The notes: generated from the sequence alone by a model not told the origin. Shown: positions 1 to 7,795, counted from the first letter of the stretch. The stretch is DNA of 9,146 bases from Armatimonadota bacterium (GCA_016199305.1 JACQGZ010000225.1:1-9146); one strand, 5' to 3'. Translations and numbers: made by a program.

Positions 1-831
1 ACTCACCACACGCTCTATCACGAGTACGTCCACTATGTGCCCTGGCTGCATCCGGCGCTCAGCCGGCGCGCGGTCGTCCGCTACGTGCGCGACTTCGCCA
101 ACCGCTGCGACCTCGTCATCGCCCCCTCCGGAGTGATCCGGGGCATGCTGCGGGATCAGGGCGTGACGGCGCGGATCGAGGTCCTGCCGACGGGCGGGAT
201 CGACCTCGACCAGAGCGCCCGATTCGATCCACGGTCGGCGCGCGCGCGCCACGCCCTTCCCCCAGATCGGCCGCTCCTGGTGACCGTCAGCCGGCTGGCC
301 CTCGAGAAGAGCGTGGATCTGGTGCTGCGGGCTTTTCAGCAGGTAACGGAGGCCTCCGGGGCGTATCTGCTCGTTGTTGGCGGCGGCCCCAGTGCCGCCA
401 GCCTGGAACGTCTCGCCCGCGAACTGGGGATCGCGGACCGGGTGCGCTTCACCGGAGCCCTCCCGCATGAGGGCGCCCTCGAAGCGATGGCGGGCGCGGA
501 TCTCTTCGTCTTCGCCTCGGCGACGGAGACGCAGGGCGTGGTGCTCGTGGAGGCGATGGCGGCCGGCGTGCCGGTCGTTGCCGTGGGCCGGGCGGGCGCA
601 GCGGAGGTGGTCCGGGAGGGGGAGTCCGGTCTCCTCGTCGAGCCCGGTGCGGACGCGCTGGCGGCGGCGGCGCAGCGGCTGCTGGCCGATCCCGCCCGCC
701 TGGCCGCGATGAGCCGGCGCGCCCGGGAGATTGCCGCCGCCTATGCGCTCCCCATCCTGGCCCGGCGGCTCGTGGCGCTGTATGAGTCGGTTCTGACCGA
801 GCAAGCGGACACACTGCCCCAACGGACCTGA
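1..831 (+). CDS. Glycosyltransferase family 4, C-terminal part (5' end outside window)
   Basis: The reading frame is open from base 1 to the TGA at 829-831, giving 276 visible residues. The true start lies upstream, because the first codons read HTLYHEYVHY, an internal motif of GT4 enzymes that follows the first Rossmann domain; roughly 100 N-terminal residues are missing. Visible features are the acceptor-side segment with VIAPS, the start of the second domain at VTVSRLALEKS (visible residues 95-105, with R98 and K103 in the donor-phosphate positions), and the retaining-GT4 E-x7-E pair in ETQGVVLVE (E176, E184). It would transfer a sugar from a nucleotide-sugar donor. The HEYVHYVP and RLALEKS wording resembles bacterial diacylglycerol glucosyl/galactosyltransferases, so a glycolipid product at the inner membrane face is my inference; another acceptor is possible. 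It ends 64 bases before smc. Family assignment is firm and substrate is not. Confidence 0.9.
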   Translation, partial: THHTLYHEYVHYVPWLHPALSRRAVVRYVRDFANRCDLVIAPSGVIRGMLRDQGVTARIEVLPTGGIDLDQSARFDPRSARARHALPPDRPLLVTVSRLALEKSVDLVLRAFQQVTEASGAYLLVVGGGPSAASLERLARELGIADRVRFTGALPHEGALEAMAGADLFVFASATETQGVVLVEAMAAGVPVVAVGRAGAAEVVREGESGLLVEPGADALAAAAQRLLADPARLAAMSRRAREIAAAYALPILARRLVALYESVLTEQADTLPQRT

Positions 832-852
832 GTCGCACCGGGGGCTCCCGCG

Positions 853-870
853 GCCGCCCGCTCCGGCGGC
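853..870 (+). other. GC-only hairpin in the glycosyltransferase-smc gap
   Basis: The six bases at 853-858 are perfectly complementary to 865-870, leaving a 6-base loop. No T-run follows; the next bases are a G-run and then the smc ribosome binding site. It is therefore not a canonical intrinsic terminator. It could slow transcription or simply reflect the high GC content. I see no convincing promoter in this 64-base gap, so smc may be read through from upstream. Confidence 0.3.
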
Positions 871-880
871 GGGGGAATCG

Positions 881-888
881 AGGAGGAG
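881..888 (+). promoter_or_regulatory. Ribosome binding site of smc
   Basis: AGGAGGAG lies 7 bases before the GTG at 896. This strong Shine-Dalgarno match decides the GTG start, whose product begins with the SMC N-terminal pattern YLKRLELAGFKTFAD. Confidence 0.85.
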
Positions 889-895
889 ACGCCGC

Positions 896-3800
896 GTGTA
901 CCTGAAGCGCCTGGAGCTTGCCGGCTTCAAGACCTTCGCCGACCGCACCGATCTGGAGTTTGCCCCCGGCATCACGGCCATCGTCGGTCCCAACGGCAGC
1001 GGCAAGAGCAATCTCAGCGACGCCGTCCGCTGGGCCCTCGGCGAGCAGCGCGCCCACGCCCTGCGCGGCGCGCGGACGGAGGACTTCATCTTCGCCGGCA
1101 GCGCCCGGCGGCGGGCGCACGGCCTGGCGCAGGTCGGCCTGATCCTGGACAACACCAACGGCGCGCTGCCCCTGGAATTCTCCGAGATCGGCGTGATGCG
1201 GCGCGCGACGCGGGGCGGGGACGGCGAGTTCTTCCTCAACGGCGTCCCCTGCCGGCTGCGGGACATTCAACTGCTCTTTCTGGGCACGGGCCTCGGCGGG
1301 CGTTCCTACGCGCTGATCGGTCAGGGCGAGGTGGAGGCCGTGCTCAACGCCTCGCCGCAGGAGCGGCGGTTGCTGCTGGAGGAGGCGGCGGGGCTGGCCC
1401 GCTACAAACGGCGGCGGGGGGAGAGCCTGCGCAAACTGGAGCACGCGGAGGCGCATCTGCAACGGATCAGAGATCTGCTGGGCGAACTGCAGGTCCAGCA
1501 CGCCCACCTGACCGAGCAGGCCGAGGCCGCCCGGCAGCAGCGGGCCTATCTGCAGGAGATGCGAACGCTGGAGCAGGCGCTGACGGCTGATGAGGCGCGG
1601 CGCGTGCGCTCCTCCGCCGAGCGCTCGGCCAGCCAGACGGACCTGGCCCGCGCGCGGCTGGGCGAACTCGCCGAGGCGGCGGAGGCGGCGCGCCGCGAGG
1701 CCGAAAGCCACCATCGGCACAGCGAGGAGCTCACCCGGGGGTGGGAGGCGCACCAGCGCCGTCTGCTGGAGGTGGTGCGGGCGCAGGCCGCCGCCGAGAC
1801 CGCGGTGGACCGCGCGGAGGGGAGGCTGGCCGCCCACCGGCAGGAGGAGGCGCGGCTGGCTGCGGAGGCCGCCTCGCTGGAGGAGGATCTCGAACGCCTC
1901 GGCGCCGAGATGACGGGGGTGGTGTCGGAGCGGCAGCTCGCTGACGACGAGGCCGTGGCGATGCAGCGGGAGCTGGCCGACCTGCTGGCCGCCCTGGAGG
2001 AGGACGAGCGGCGGACCGTCGCCCTGACCGCGGAGGTGAACGCGCAGGAGGCCCGGCGCGCCGACCTGCTCACCGGCCGCCAGGATCTCGCCCGCCACGT
2101 TGCGGCGGCCGAGGCACGCGCCACCCTACTGGAAAGGCAGCAGCGCGCACTGGCCGAACGGCGCCGCCGGCTGGAGGAGCGGCTCGGCGACGTCACCGCC
2201 GAAGAGGCCCGGCTGGCGCGGCGCCTCCGCGAAATCCAGGAGGCGGCGGACCGCTCCGGCGCCTCGCACGCGGCAGCGGTGCAGCGGGTGCGGGCCTTGG
2301 AAGAGGAACGGGAGGCGCTGGATGATGAGGAGCGCGCCGCGGAGGGGCGCCGCCACCGCCTGGAAGCGCGTCTCCAGGCTCTGGAGGAGGCGACGGCCCA
2401 GTTCGCCGGGTATGAGGAGGGGGCCCGGTCCCTGCTGCTCGCCCGGCGCGGATCTCCCGGGCGCCTCGCGGGGATCCTGGGCGCGCTGGTGGATCACATT
2501 GAGGTGGCCCCGCCCTATCGGGCCGCCGTGGAGGCGGCGCTGGGCCGCCGCCTCTTCTGCCTGCTGACGCAAGGAACCGGCGATGTGCGCGAGGCCCTGA
2601 CCGCATTGCGGGCAGATGGAGGCGGACCCGTCTCTTTCCTCCCGCTCGACCGGCTCGCCGGCCGCCATGACACGGGCACGGTGCCCGAAGGAGACGGTAT
2701 CCTCGGTCCCGCGACCGACTTCGTCAGGGCAAAGGGAGACGCGGAGCGCGCGGTCGAGGCCCTGCTGCGTGACGTGGTCGTCGTCGCCGATCTGGATCGG
2801 GCGCTCGCCCTCATCGCCTCGAGGCACCGCGGCCGGGTGGTGACGGTGGCGGGAGAACTGCTCTCTCCCGACGGCGTGGTGACCGTGCGCGCCGCGCGGA
2901 ACGGGGAGGGGTCGCCCCTCTCGCGCCGGGGTGACATCGAGACGGCTCGCCGGGATCTCGAGGAGGTTGCATCCGCCCTGGGGCGCCATGGCGAGCGCCG
3001 GCTGGAACTGGATCGAGAGATCCAGGCCGCCGGTGACGAGATCGCCCGGCTTGACGAGGAGCGCTCCGCCCATGAGCGCGCCGCGGCCCAGGCGCAGGCC
3101 GCGCTGGCGGCCGCCGCGCGAGAGCGGGCCCGCTTTCCTCTCGATCTGGAAGAGATTGCCGCAGACGCGAGGGAGACCGCGGCCGCCCTGGCGGACCTGG
3201 AGGCCGCCCGGGCGCAGTCGGCCGCGGAGGCGGAGACCCTGGAGGCGGCGGCGCGCGAAAGCGATGAGGCGATCGCAGCGGCGCAGCGGGCGCGGCAGAC
3301 GCACCTGGCCGCGTTGGAGGCGCTCCGGCGGCAGGCCAATGGCGCGCGCCTCCGGCAGGCCGGACTGGACGCGACACGGCGGGGCCTGACAGCACGCGAG
3401 GGGGACTTCGGCGTGCGGCGCGGCGTCGTGGTAGAGCGACGCGACCGCATTCTGGCTGGCGCGTCCGCCCTGGCGGGGGAGCGGCCTCGGCTGGAGGCCG
3501 ACGCGGCGGGGGTCCGGGAGGCGCACCAGCGTCTCACCCAGGAGCAGGCGGAGGTGCAGGAGGGCCTGGCTGGGCTCGAGGCGGATCGCGCCGCCCGCGA
3601 TGCGGCCCATGCATCGACGGTTGAGCAGGCCCGCCGGGCGGAGGAGGAGGCCCGCGCGGGTGAGGCCGCGCTGCACCGCGCCGAGGTGCGGGCGGCGCAG
3701 GCGGAGGCGGAGTGGACGGCGCTGGAGCGCCGGCTCGCCGAGGCGGGGCTGGACTGGTCCGCCGCGGAGCAGATCCCGCTGTCGCTGCCGCGCGATGAGG

Positions 3801-4495
3801 CGCGGGGACGGCTCGAGGCGCTGCGCGGGCTGCTGGCGGCCATGGGGCCCGTGAACATGCGGGCCATCGACGAGCAGGAGGCGCTCGCCTCCCGTCTCGA
3901 CCGCCTGACGGACCAGGTGGAGGATCTGGATGGGGCGCGGGCGGCGCTGGCCGAACTCGTGGCGCGATTAGACGCCGTCCTCCGCGTCCGCTTCCGGGAG
4001 ACCTTCGAGGCGGTGTCGGCGGAGTTCGGGCGGCTCTTCCACCGGCTCTTTGAGGGCGGCAGCGGACACCTGGAACTGGTGGCGGAGACGCCGGAGGCCG
4101 AGCCCGGGCTGGAGGTGATCGCGCGCCTGCCGGGCAAACCGCCCCGCTCGCTGGCCGCGCTCTCGGGCGGGGAGCGCGTGCTCGTGGCGCTCTCGCTGCT
4201 GTTCGCCATGCTGCGCGTGCACCCCAGCCCCTTCTGCGTCTTCGATGAGGTGGAGGCCGCGCTCGACGACGCGAACACCGCGCGCTTTGCGACGCTGCTG
4301 CGGGAACTCGCCGAGATCAGCCAGATCATCATCATCACGCACAACAAGGGGACGATGGAGGCGGCCGACGTCCTCTATGGGATCACGATGCAGGAGCCGG
4401 GCGTCTCCTCGGTGCTCTCCGTCCGCCTGGGCGCGCGCGCCCCGCGCGCCGATCCCTTCGCCCGCCCGGCCGAGGTGGTCCCCTCGGCGCGTTGA
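896..4495 (+). CDS. smc: Chromosome segregation ATPase SMC
   Basis: The protein has 1199 residues, close to the usual 1180-1190 of bacterial SMC. It forms the arms of the SMC-ScpAB condensin that organises and segregates the chromosome. Domains in order: N-terminal half of the ATPase head with Walker A GPNGSGKS (31-38) and Q-loop Q143; a first coiled-coil arm rich in Ala, Glu and Arg (about 170-510); a hinge (about 517-672, with SFLPLD at 580-585); the returning coiled coil (about 680-1030, including GPVNMRAIDE near 984); and the C-terminal head half with signature LSGGE (1089-1093), Walker B FCVFDE with catalytic E1118, and H1149. All ATPase residues are present. The hinge is unusual: where Bacillus subtilis SMC has its two glycine pairs, this protein has D659-G660 and V664-R665. 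After the head there is a short Pro/Arg/Ala-rich tail. The stop codon overlaps the ftsY start. The neighbouring upstream gene is not rnc, as it would be in many Bacillota. Function is essentially certain. Confidence 0.98.
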   Translation: MYLKRLELAGFKTFADRTDLEFAPGITAIVGPNGSGKSNLSDAVRWALGEQRAHALRGARTEDFIFAGSARRRAHGLAQVGLILDNTNGALPLEFSEIGVMRRATRGGDGEFFLNGVPCRLRDIQLLFLGTGLGGRSYALIGQGEVEAVLNASPQERRLLLEEAAGLARYKRRRGESLRKLEHAEAHLQRIRDLLGELQVQHAHLTEQAEAARQQRAYLQEMRTLEQALTADEARRVRSSAERSASQTDLARARLGELAEAAEAARREAESHHRHSEELTRGWEAHQRRLLEVVRAQAAAETAVDRAEGRLAAHRQEEARLAAEAASLEEDLERLGAEMTGVVSERQLADDEAVAMQRELADLLAALEEDERRTVALTAEVNAQEARRADLLTGRQDLARHVAAAEARATLLERQQRALAERRRRLEERLGDVTAEEARLARRLREIQEAADRSGASHAAAVQRVRALEEEREALDDEERAAEGRRHRLEARLQALEEATAQFAGYEEGARSLLLARRGSPGRLAGILGALVDHIEVAPPYRAAVEAALGRRLFCLLTQGTGDVREALTALRADGGGPVSFLPLDRLAGRHDTGTVPEGDGILGPATDFVRAKGDAERAVEALLRDVVVVADLDRALALIASRHRGRVVTVAGELLSPDGVVTVRAARNGEGSPLSRRGDIETARRDLEEVASALGRHGERRLELDREIQAAGDEIARLDEERSAHERAAAQAQAALAAAARERARFPLDLEEIAADARETAAALADLEAARAQSAAEAETLEAAARESDEAIAAAQRARQTHLAALEALRRQANGARLRQAGLDATRRGLTAREGDFGVRRGVVVERRDRILAGASALAGERPRLEADAAGVREAHQRLTQEQAEVQEGLAGLEADRAARDAAHASTVEQARRAEEEARAGEAALHRAEVRAAQAEAEWTALERRLAEAGLDWSAAEQIPLSLPRDEARGRLEALRGLLAAMGPVNMRAIDEQEALASRLDRLTDQVEDLDGARAALAELVARLDAVLRVRFRETFEAVSAEFGRLFHRLFEGGSGHLELVAETPEAEPGLEVIARLPGKPPRSLAALSGGERVLVALSLLFAMLRVHPSPFCVFDEVEAALDDANTARFATLLRELAEISQIIIITHNKGTMEAADVLYGITMQEPGVSSVLSVRLGARAPRADPFARPAEVVPSAR

Positions 4496-5397
4496 ACGAG
4501 CGCGCCCGTCCCTGGTTTCAGCGTCTGCGTGAGAGCCTCTCCCGCACCCGAGAGACCCTGGTGGTGCGGCTGGAAGCCCTCGGCGGCCGGGCCATTGACG
4601 AGGCCTCCCTCGCCGATCTGGAGGAGGCGTTGATCCTGGCGGATGCCGGCGCCTCCGCCGCCGCGGAGGTCACGGCGCGGTTGCGGGTCGAGCGCGGGCT
4701 GCGCACCCCCGCCGACGTGCGCGGCGCGCTGAAGCGCATCCTCCTCGAGATGCTGGGACCGCCGGTGCCCTTCCACACCGATCCCACACCGGCCGTCACC
4801 CTGGTGCTGGGCGTCAACGGCACCGGCAAGACCACCACCATCGCCAAACTGGCCGCCCGCCTGCGCGCCGAGGGCCGGACGGTCCTGCTGGCCGCCGCCG
4901 ACACCTTTCGCGCGGCGGCGATCGAGCAGCTGGCGGTCTGGGCGCAGCGCCTGGGTGTGGAGCTGGTCCGCCACCAGCCCGGGGGCGATCCCGGCGCGGT
5001 GGTCTTCGACGCGCTGGCGGCCATGCGCGCGCGGGGCGCCGACGCGCTGATCGTGGACACGGCGGGGCGGCTGCACACGAAGGTCAACCTGATGGAGGAA
5101 CTCCGCAAACTCAACCGTATCATCGCCCGCGACGCGCCGCCGACGGTAGAACGGTTGCTCGTCCTGGACGCCTCCACCGGCCAGAACGCCGTCGCCCAGG
5201 CGCGTCTCTTCCACGAGGCGGTGGAGGTGACCGGCCTCGTCCTCACCAAACTCGACGGGACCGCCAAGGGCGCGATCCTCCTGGCCATCGCCCGCGAACT
5301 CCGCCTGCCGGTCAAATTTCTCGGGACCGGCGAGGGCCTGGACGACCTGGCCCCCTTCGACCCCGAGGCCTTCGTCGAAGCGCTGCTGCCGGAGTGA
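4492..5397 (+). CDS. ftsY: Signal recognition particle receptor FtsY
   Basis: This 301-residue SRP-type GTPase docks Ffh-ribosome complexes at the membrane for co-translational insertion of membrane proteins. An N-terminal helical part (1-90) opens with the amphipathic segment [14 protein letters not shown] typical of the lipid-binding helix. The NG domain follows with G1 [10 protein letters not shown] (107-116), DTFRAAA (137-143), G3 DTAGR (189-193), ASTGQNA (227-233), G4 TKLDGTAKG (252-260) and the closing [14 protein letters not shown] (278-291). The G4-to-end pattern and the N-terminal helix separate it from Ffh, as does the lack of a methionine-rich M domain. The long acidic A domain of the Escherichia coli protein is absent, as in many other bacteria. 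The start is TTG at 4492, overlapping the smc stop in TTGA; a later start would lose the membrane-binding helix. A weak GAGGTGG (4472-4478) lies rather far upstream, so translation is probably coupled to smc. Confidence 0.97.
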   Translation: MNERARPWFQRLRESLSRTRETLVVRLEALGGRAIDEASLADLEEALILADAGASAAAEVTARLRVERGLRTPADVRGALKRILLEMLGPPVPFHTDPTPAVTLVLGVNGTGKTTTIAKLAARLRAEGRTVLLAAADTFRAAAIEQLAVWAQRLGVELVRHQPGGDPGAVVFDALAAMRARGADALIVDTAGRLHTKVNLMEELRKLNRIIARDAPPTVERLLVLDASTGQNAVAQARLFHEAVEVTGLVLTKLDGTAKGAILLAIARELRLPVKFLGTGEGLDDLAPFDPEAFVEALLPE

Positions 5398-5398
5398 C

Positions 5399-5421
5399 CG
5401 CGCCGGCATGCCGCCGGCGCG
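5399..5421 (+). other. Strong hairpin after ftsY, without a T-run
   Basis: The nine bases CGCGCCGGC (5399-5407) pair perfectly with GCCGGCGCG (5413-5421) around a 5-base loop, starting 2 bases after the ftsY stop. No T-run follows, so intrinsic termination by the usual mechanism is not supported. It may protect the 3' end of an smc-ftsY transcript or attenuate read-through into the next gene. Confidence 0.45.
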
Positions 5422-5460
5422 CGGGGAGGAGGCCCTCTCCGGGGCCCGAAGAGAGCCACC

Positions 5461-6564
5461 GTGAATGAGGTCGTCGCCTACGCGGCGCCGCCGCCTGCGC
5501 CTCTGGCCCGCCGGTTGAGCTTTCACGGCAGCGGCGGGCCGCTCTTCGGGATCTTCATCCGCAACCTCTTCCTGACCATCCTCACCCTCGGCATCTACTA
5601 CTTCTGGGGGAAGGTCCGGGCCCGGCGCTACATCCTCGGCCAGGTGGAGTTCGAAGGGGACCGCTTCGCCTACCACGCCACAGGGCGAGAACTGCTCCTG
5701 GGCTGGCTGAAGGTCGCCGGCTTCTTTGCGTGGCTGTACGTCATGCAGATCGTCATCCCGCTGGTGTGGAAGAGCCCCTTCGCCGGCGCCCTCCTCGGGC
5801 TGGGCGTCTATGTGGTCTTCCTGTTCGTCTATCCCATCGCCATCGTCGGGTCGCGGCGCTTCCGGCTGAGCCGCACCTCCTGGCGCGGCATCCGCTTTTC
5901 GTTTCGCGGGCGGGCCCGCGATTTCGTGCGTCTCTACGTCGGCGGCAACGTGCTCACGTTCCTGACGTTCGGACTTTACTACGCGCATTTCCAGAACAAC
6001 ATCCGCCGCTTCCTGATCCCGCATTCGCATTTCGGGACGACCCGGTTCGACTACGATGGCCGCGGACAGGACCTGCTGGGCCTCTACATTCTCGCCGCCG
6101 TGGTCACCGGCGCGACGCTATTGGGGGTGGGTCTGGTCGTGGGGTTTGCGGTCGGCAGGGTGTTCTTCGAGGGCTCCCTCCTCTCGCCCGCCATCCTGAC
6201 CGGGCTGGTCCTGCCGATTGTCGTGGGGCTGCTGGGCCTGTCCGTGTTCTGGCTATGGTTCCTGGGTGTCCGGCACCGCTACTACTGGGGCCGCACGTTT
6301 GTGTCGACGGCCAGGTTCCGCTCCACCGTGACGACCCGCCGGCTCGCCGGCCTGCTCGCCGGCGACGCCCTCCGGCTCATCCCCACCCTCGGACTGGCCT
6401 GGCCGTGGGTGGTCGTCCGGCACATCCGCTTCACCTTCGCCAACCTCGTCCTGGAGGGGCCGCTGGACATCGAGGCCATCCACCAGGAGGCCCAGGCGGC
6501 CTCGGCGGCGGGGGAGAGCCTGGCCGATTTCCTCGGCCTCCTGGACATCGACCTCGGCCTCTGA
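5461..6564 (+). CDS. DUF898 (YjgN-family) polytopic membrane protein
   Basis: This is a 367-residue hydrophobic protein of the DUF898/YjgN family; the molecular function of the family is not known. The defining unit is seen twice: residues 21-81 (FHGSGG, then [20 protein letters not shown], then [16 protein letters not shown]) and 147-208 ([42 protein letters not shown]). A weaker third copy lies at about 286-339 ([20 protein letters not shown], ending in LEGPLD). Clear membrane segments lie near 30-50, 82-102, 107-130, 158-175, 205-231 and 243-268. [12 protein letters not shown] (137-148) is also a family signature. The GTG start at 5461 gives a complete first unit and has a modest GAGAG 5 bases upstream. 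The gene sits 63 bases after ftsY and 31 bases before the M48 protease, with which it likely forms a functional pair (inference). Confidence 0.9.
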   Translation: MNEVVAYAAPPPAPLARRLSFHGSGGPLFGIFIRNLFLTILTLGIYYFWGKVRARRYILGQVEFEGDRFAYHATGRELLLGWLKVAGFFAWLYVMQIVIPLVWKSPFAGALLGLGVYVVFLFVYPIAIVGSRRFRLSRTSWRGIRFSFRGRARDFVRLYVGGNVLTFLTFGLYYAHFQNNIRRFLIPHSHFGTTRFDYDGRGQDLLGLYILAAVVTGATLLGVGLVVGFAVGRVFFEGSLLSPAILTGLVLPIVVGLLGLSVFWLWFLGVRHRYYWGRTFVSTARFRSTVTTRRLAGLLAGDALRLIPTLGLAWPWVVVRHIRFTFANLVLEGPLDIEAIHQEAQAASAAGESLADFLGLLDIDLGL

Positions 6565-6595
6565 CGCCCGGGGCGACCTCCGTGAGCGCCGCTCG

Positions 6596-7702
6596 ATGCA
6601 TCCGACCGTGAGGCGAGTCTGGCAGGGCGTCTACTACGACGGTCGCAGCGCCGGCCGCCATCCCGTCACGATCACGGTGATGGAGAGCGGCCTGCGGATC
6701 GCCAGGGCCGACGAGACCTTTCTCTGGTGGTCCTATGAGGAGATTCGCCAGGCCGCCGGCGACGTCGCGGGGGAGCCGCTGCGCCTGGAGCGGGGGCGAG
6801 AACCGGCTGAGGCGCTGGTCGTCGACGATCCCGCGCTGGCGGCGGCGATTGCCCATTTCGCTCCGCGGGCTCGCGGGAAGGTGCGCACACCGCTAAGGGG
6901 ATGGCGCCTGCTCCGGCTGACGCTGCTGGCCGCCGGTGGGGCGCTGCTCCTGGGGGCCGCGCTCTTTCTCTGGGGGATTCCGCTGCTGGCGAATGCCCTG
7001 GCGGCGCGTATCCCGGTGGCCTGGGAGGAGCGGCTCGGCGCCGCCGTGGTCGAGCAGGTGACCGCCGCCAGCGACCGCTGCACCGAGCCGGCCGGCGTGC
7101 GCGCGATCGAGCGCATCGTCTCGACGCTGTCGGCGGCGACACCGTCGCCGTACACCTATCGCGTCACCGTCGTGGAGGTCCGGCTCGTCAACGCCTTCGC
7201 CGCGCCCGGCGGGTACATCGTGCTCTTCCGCGGCCTGCTGGACAAGACCGACACCCCTGAAGAACTGGCCGGCGTGCTCGCCCACGAGATGCAGCACGTC
7301 ATCCAGCGTCACGGCACCCGGAACCTGATCCGGGGCCTCTCGCTGCGCGCGCTGATCGCCATGATCTCGGGCGACAGCGGCGCCCTCGCTCGGGTGCTGG
7401 AGACCGGGGGGAGCCTCGCCGGGCTGCGCTACTCGCGCGCGGATGAGGCCGTGGCCGACCGAGACGGGATGCGCATGCTGCAGGCCGCGCGCATCGACCC
7501 GCAGGGCGTGATCGACTTCTTCGTCAAGCTGCAGAAGGAGGAAGGCGATCTCCCCAAGCCGCTGACCTACCTCTCGAACCACCCCTCGACGGCGGACCGC
7601 CTGGCCGCGCTGCGGCGGCAGGCGGCGGAGGCGCGCTATCCTCCCATCCGGCTGGTGGACGACTTCCCCTGGAAGGAGATCCAAAAGATCTGCGGGCGCT
7701 GA
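6596..7702 (+). CDS. Membrane-anchored M48 family zinc metalloprotease
   Basis: This 368-residue protein has the M48 zinc site HEMQH (H230, E231, H234), with the third ligand E284 in EAVADRDG (284-291). It also has the upstream family motif NAFAAPGGYIVLFRGLL (199-215) and C-terminal SNHPSTADRLAALR (327-340). The catalytic domain (about 140-345) is preceded by a single membrane helix (about 104-130) and a small N-terminal domain of about 95 residues opening with VWQGVYYDGRSAGRHPVTIT. There is no cleavable signal peptide, so the likely topology is N-domain inside, protease outside. Relatives include BepA, LoiP and YcaL-like envelope quality-control proteases, but the N-terminal domain sets this one apart. 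The ATG at 6596 gives an N-terminus fitting the domain; GTG at 6608 is a less likely start. The 31-base gap has no good ribosome binding site, consistent with coupling to the DUF898 gene. Substrate unknown. Confidence 0.93.
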   Translation: MHPTVRRVWQGVYYDGRSAGRHPVTITVMESGLRIARADETFLWWSYEEIRQAAGDVAGEPLRLERGREPAEALVVDDPALAAAIAHFAPRARGKVRTPLRGWRLLRLTLLAAGGALLLGAALFLWGIPLLANALAARIPVAWEERLGAAVVEQVTAASDRCTEPAGVRAIERIVSTLSAATPSPYTYRVTVVEVRLVNAFAAPGGYIVLFRGLLDKTDTPEELAGVLAHEMQHVIQRHGTRNLIRGLSLRALIAMISGDSGALARVLETGGSLAGLRYSRADEAVADRDGMRMLQAARIDPQGVIDFFVKLQKEEGDLPKPLTYLSNHPSTADRLAALRRQAAEARYPPIRLVDDFPWKEIQKICGR

Positions 7703-7750
7703 GCGCTCGCCCCGCCCGGACGGGCGCTGCGGGTCGCCGGCTCAACCACA
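7703..7750. other. Gap after the protease gene, no clear promoter or terminator
   Basis: This GC-rich stretch holds small overlapping inverted repeats: GCCC at 7714-7717 with GGGC at 7722-7725, and AGCGC at 7702-7706 with GCGCT at 7724-7728. No T-run follows and I recognise no -35/-10 pair, so whether the sulfatase has its own promoter cannot be told. Confidence 0.35.
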
Positions 7751-7795
7751 GGTGCGTCGGCGGGGTCCGACATGGTGAGAGTCCGACGTCGCACC
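7751..7795 (+). promoter_or_regulatory. Possible leader RNA hairpin before the sulfatase
   Basis: GGTGCGTCGG (7751-7760) can pair with CCGA (7783-7786) and CGCACC (7790-7795), forming a 10-bp stem with a 3-base bulge at 7787-7789. The stem ends directly against the ribosome binding site at 7796. GTCCGAC occurs twice (7765-7771 and 7781-7787), so GTCGG (7756-7760) could pair with either copy, giving two mutually exclusive folds. No matching known riboswitch class is recognised. A role in translation control is inference; GC-rich chance pairing is the alternative. Confidence 0.3.

Noticed and set aside
231..250. CG dinucleotide run in the glycosyltransferase gene
   Set aside because: It is short, in frame, and encodes an Ala-Arg stretch; it is expected in GC-rich coding sequence.
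449..2098. Long minus-strand open frame of 549 codons
   Set aside because: It runs opposite the glycosyltransferase and smc genes. Its product is a low-complexity mix of Arg, Pro, Gly and Ala with no motif, as expected from few stop codons in GC-rich antisense frames.
2515..4347. Long minus-strand open frame of 610 codons within smc
   Set aside because: Its composition is dominated by Ser, Arg and Ala, it has no recognisable domain, and it lies fully opposite a certain gene; a GC-rich shadow.
5399..5421. Intrinsic terminator after ftsY
   Set aside because: The stem is strong but no T-run follows, so it is listed only as a hairpin.
4375..6030. Minus-strand open frame of 551 codons across ftsY and the DUF898 gene
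   Set aside because: It spans two real genes and the gap between them, with no domain or plausible start context; a shadow frame.
5730..6611. Plus-strand open frame overlapping the DUF898 gene
   Set aside because: The product is Arg/Pro/His-rich without family motifs, whereas the other frame encodes a clear DUF898 protein.
6582..6611. Nine-codon GTG-TGA mini frame overlapping the protease start
   Set aside because: Frames this short arise by chance, and it has no ribosome binding site or recognisable leader-peptide composition.
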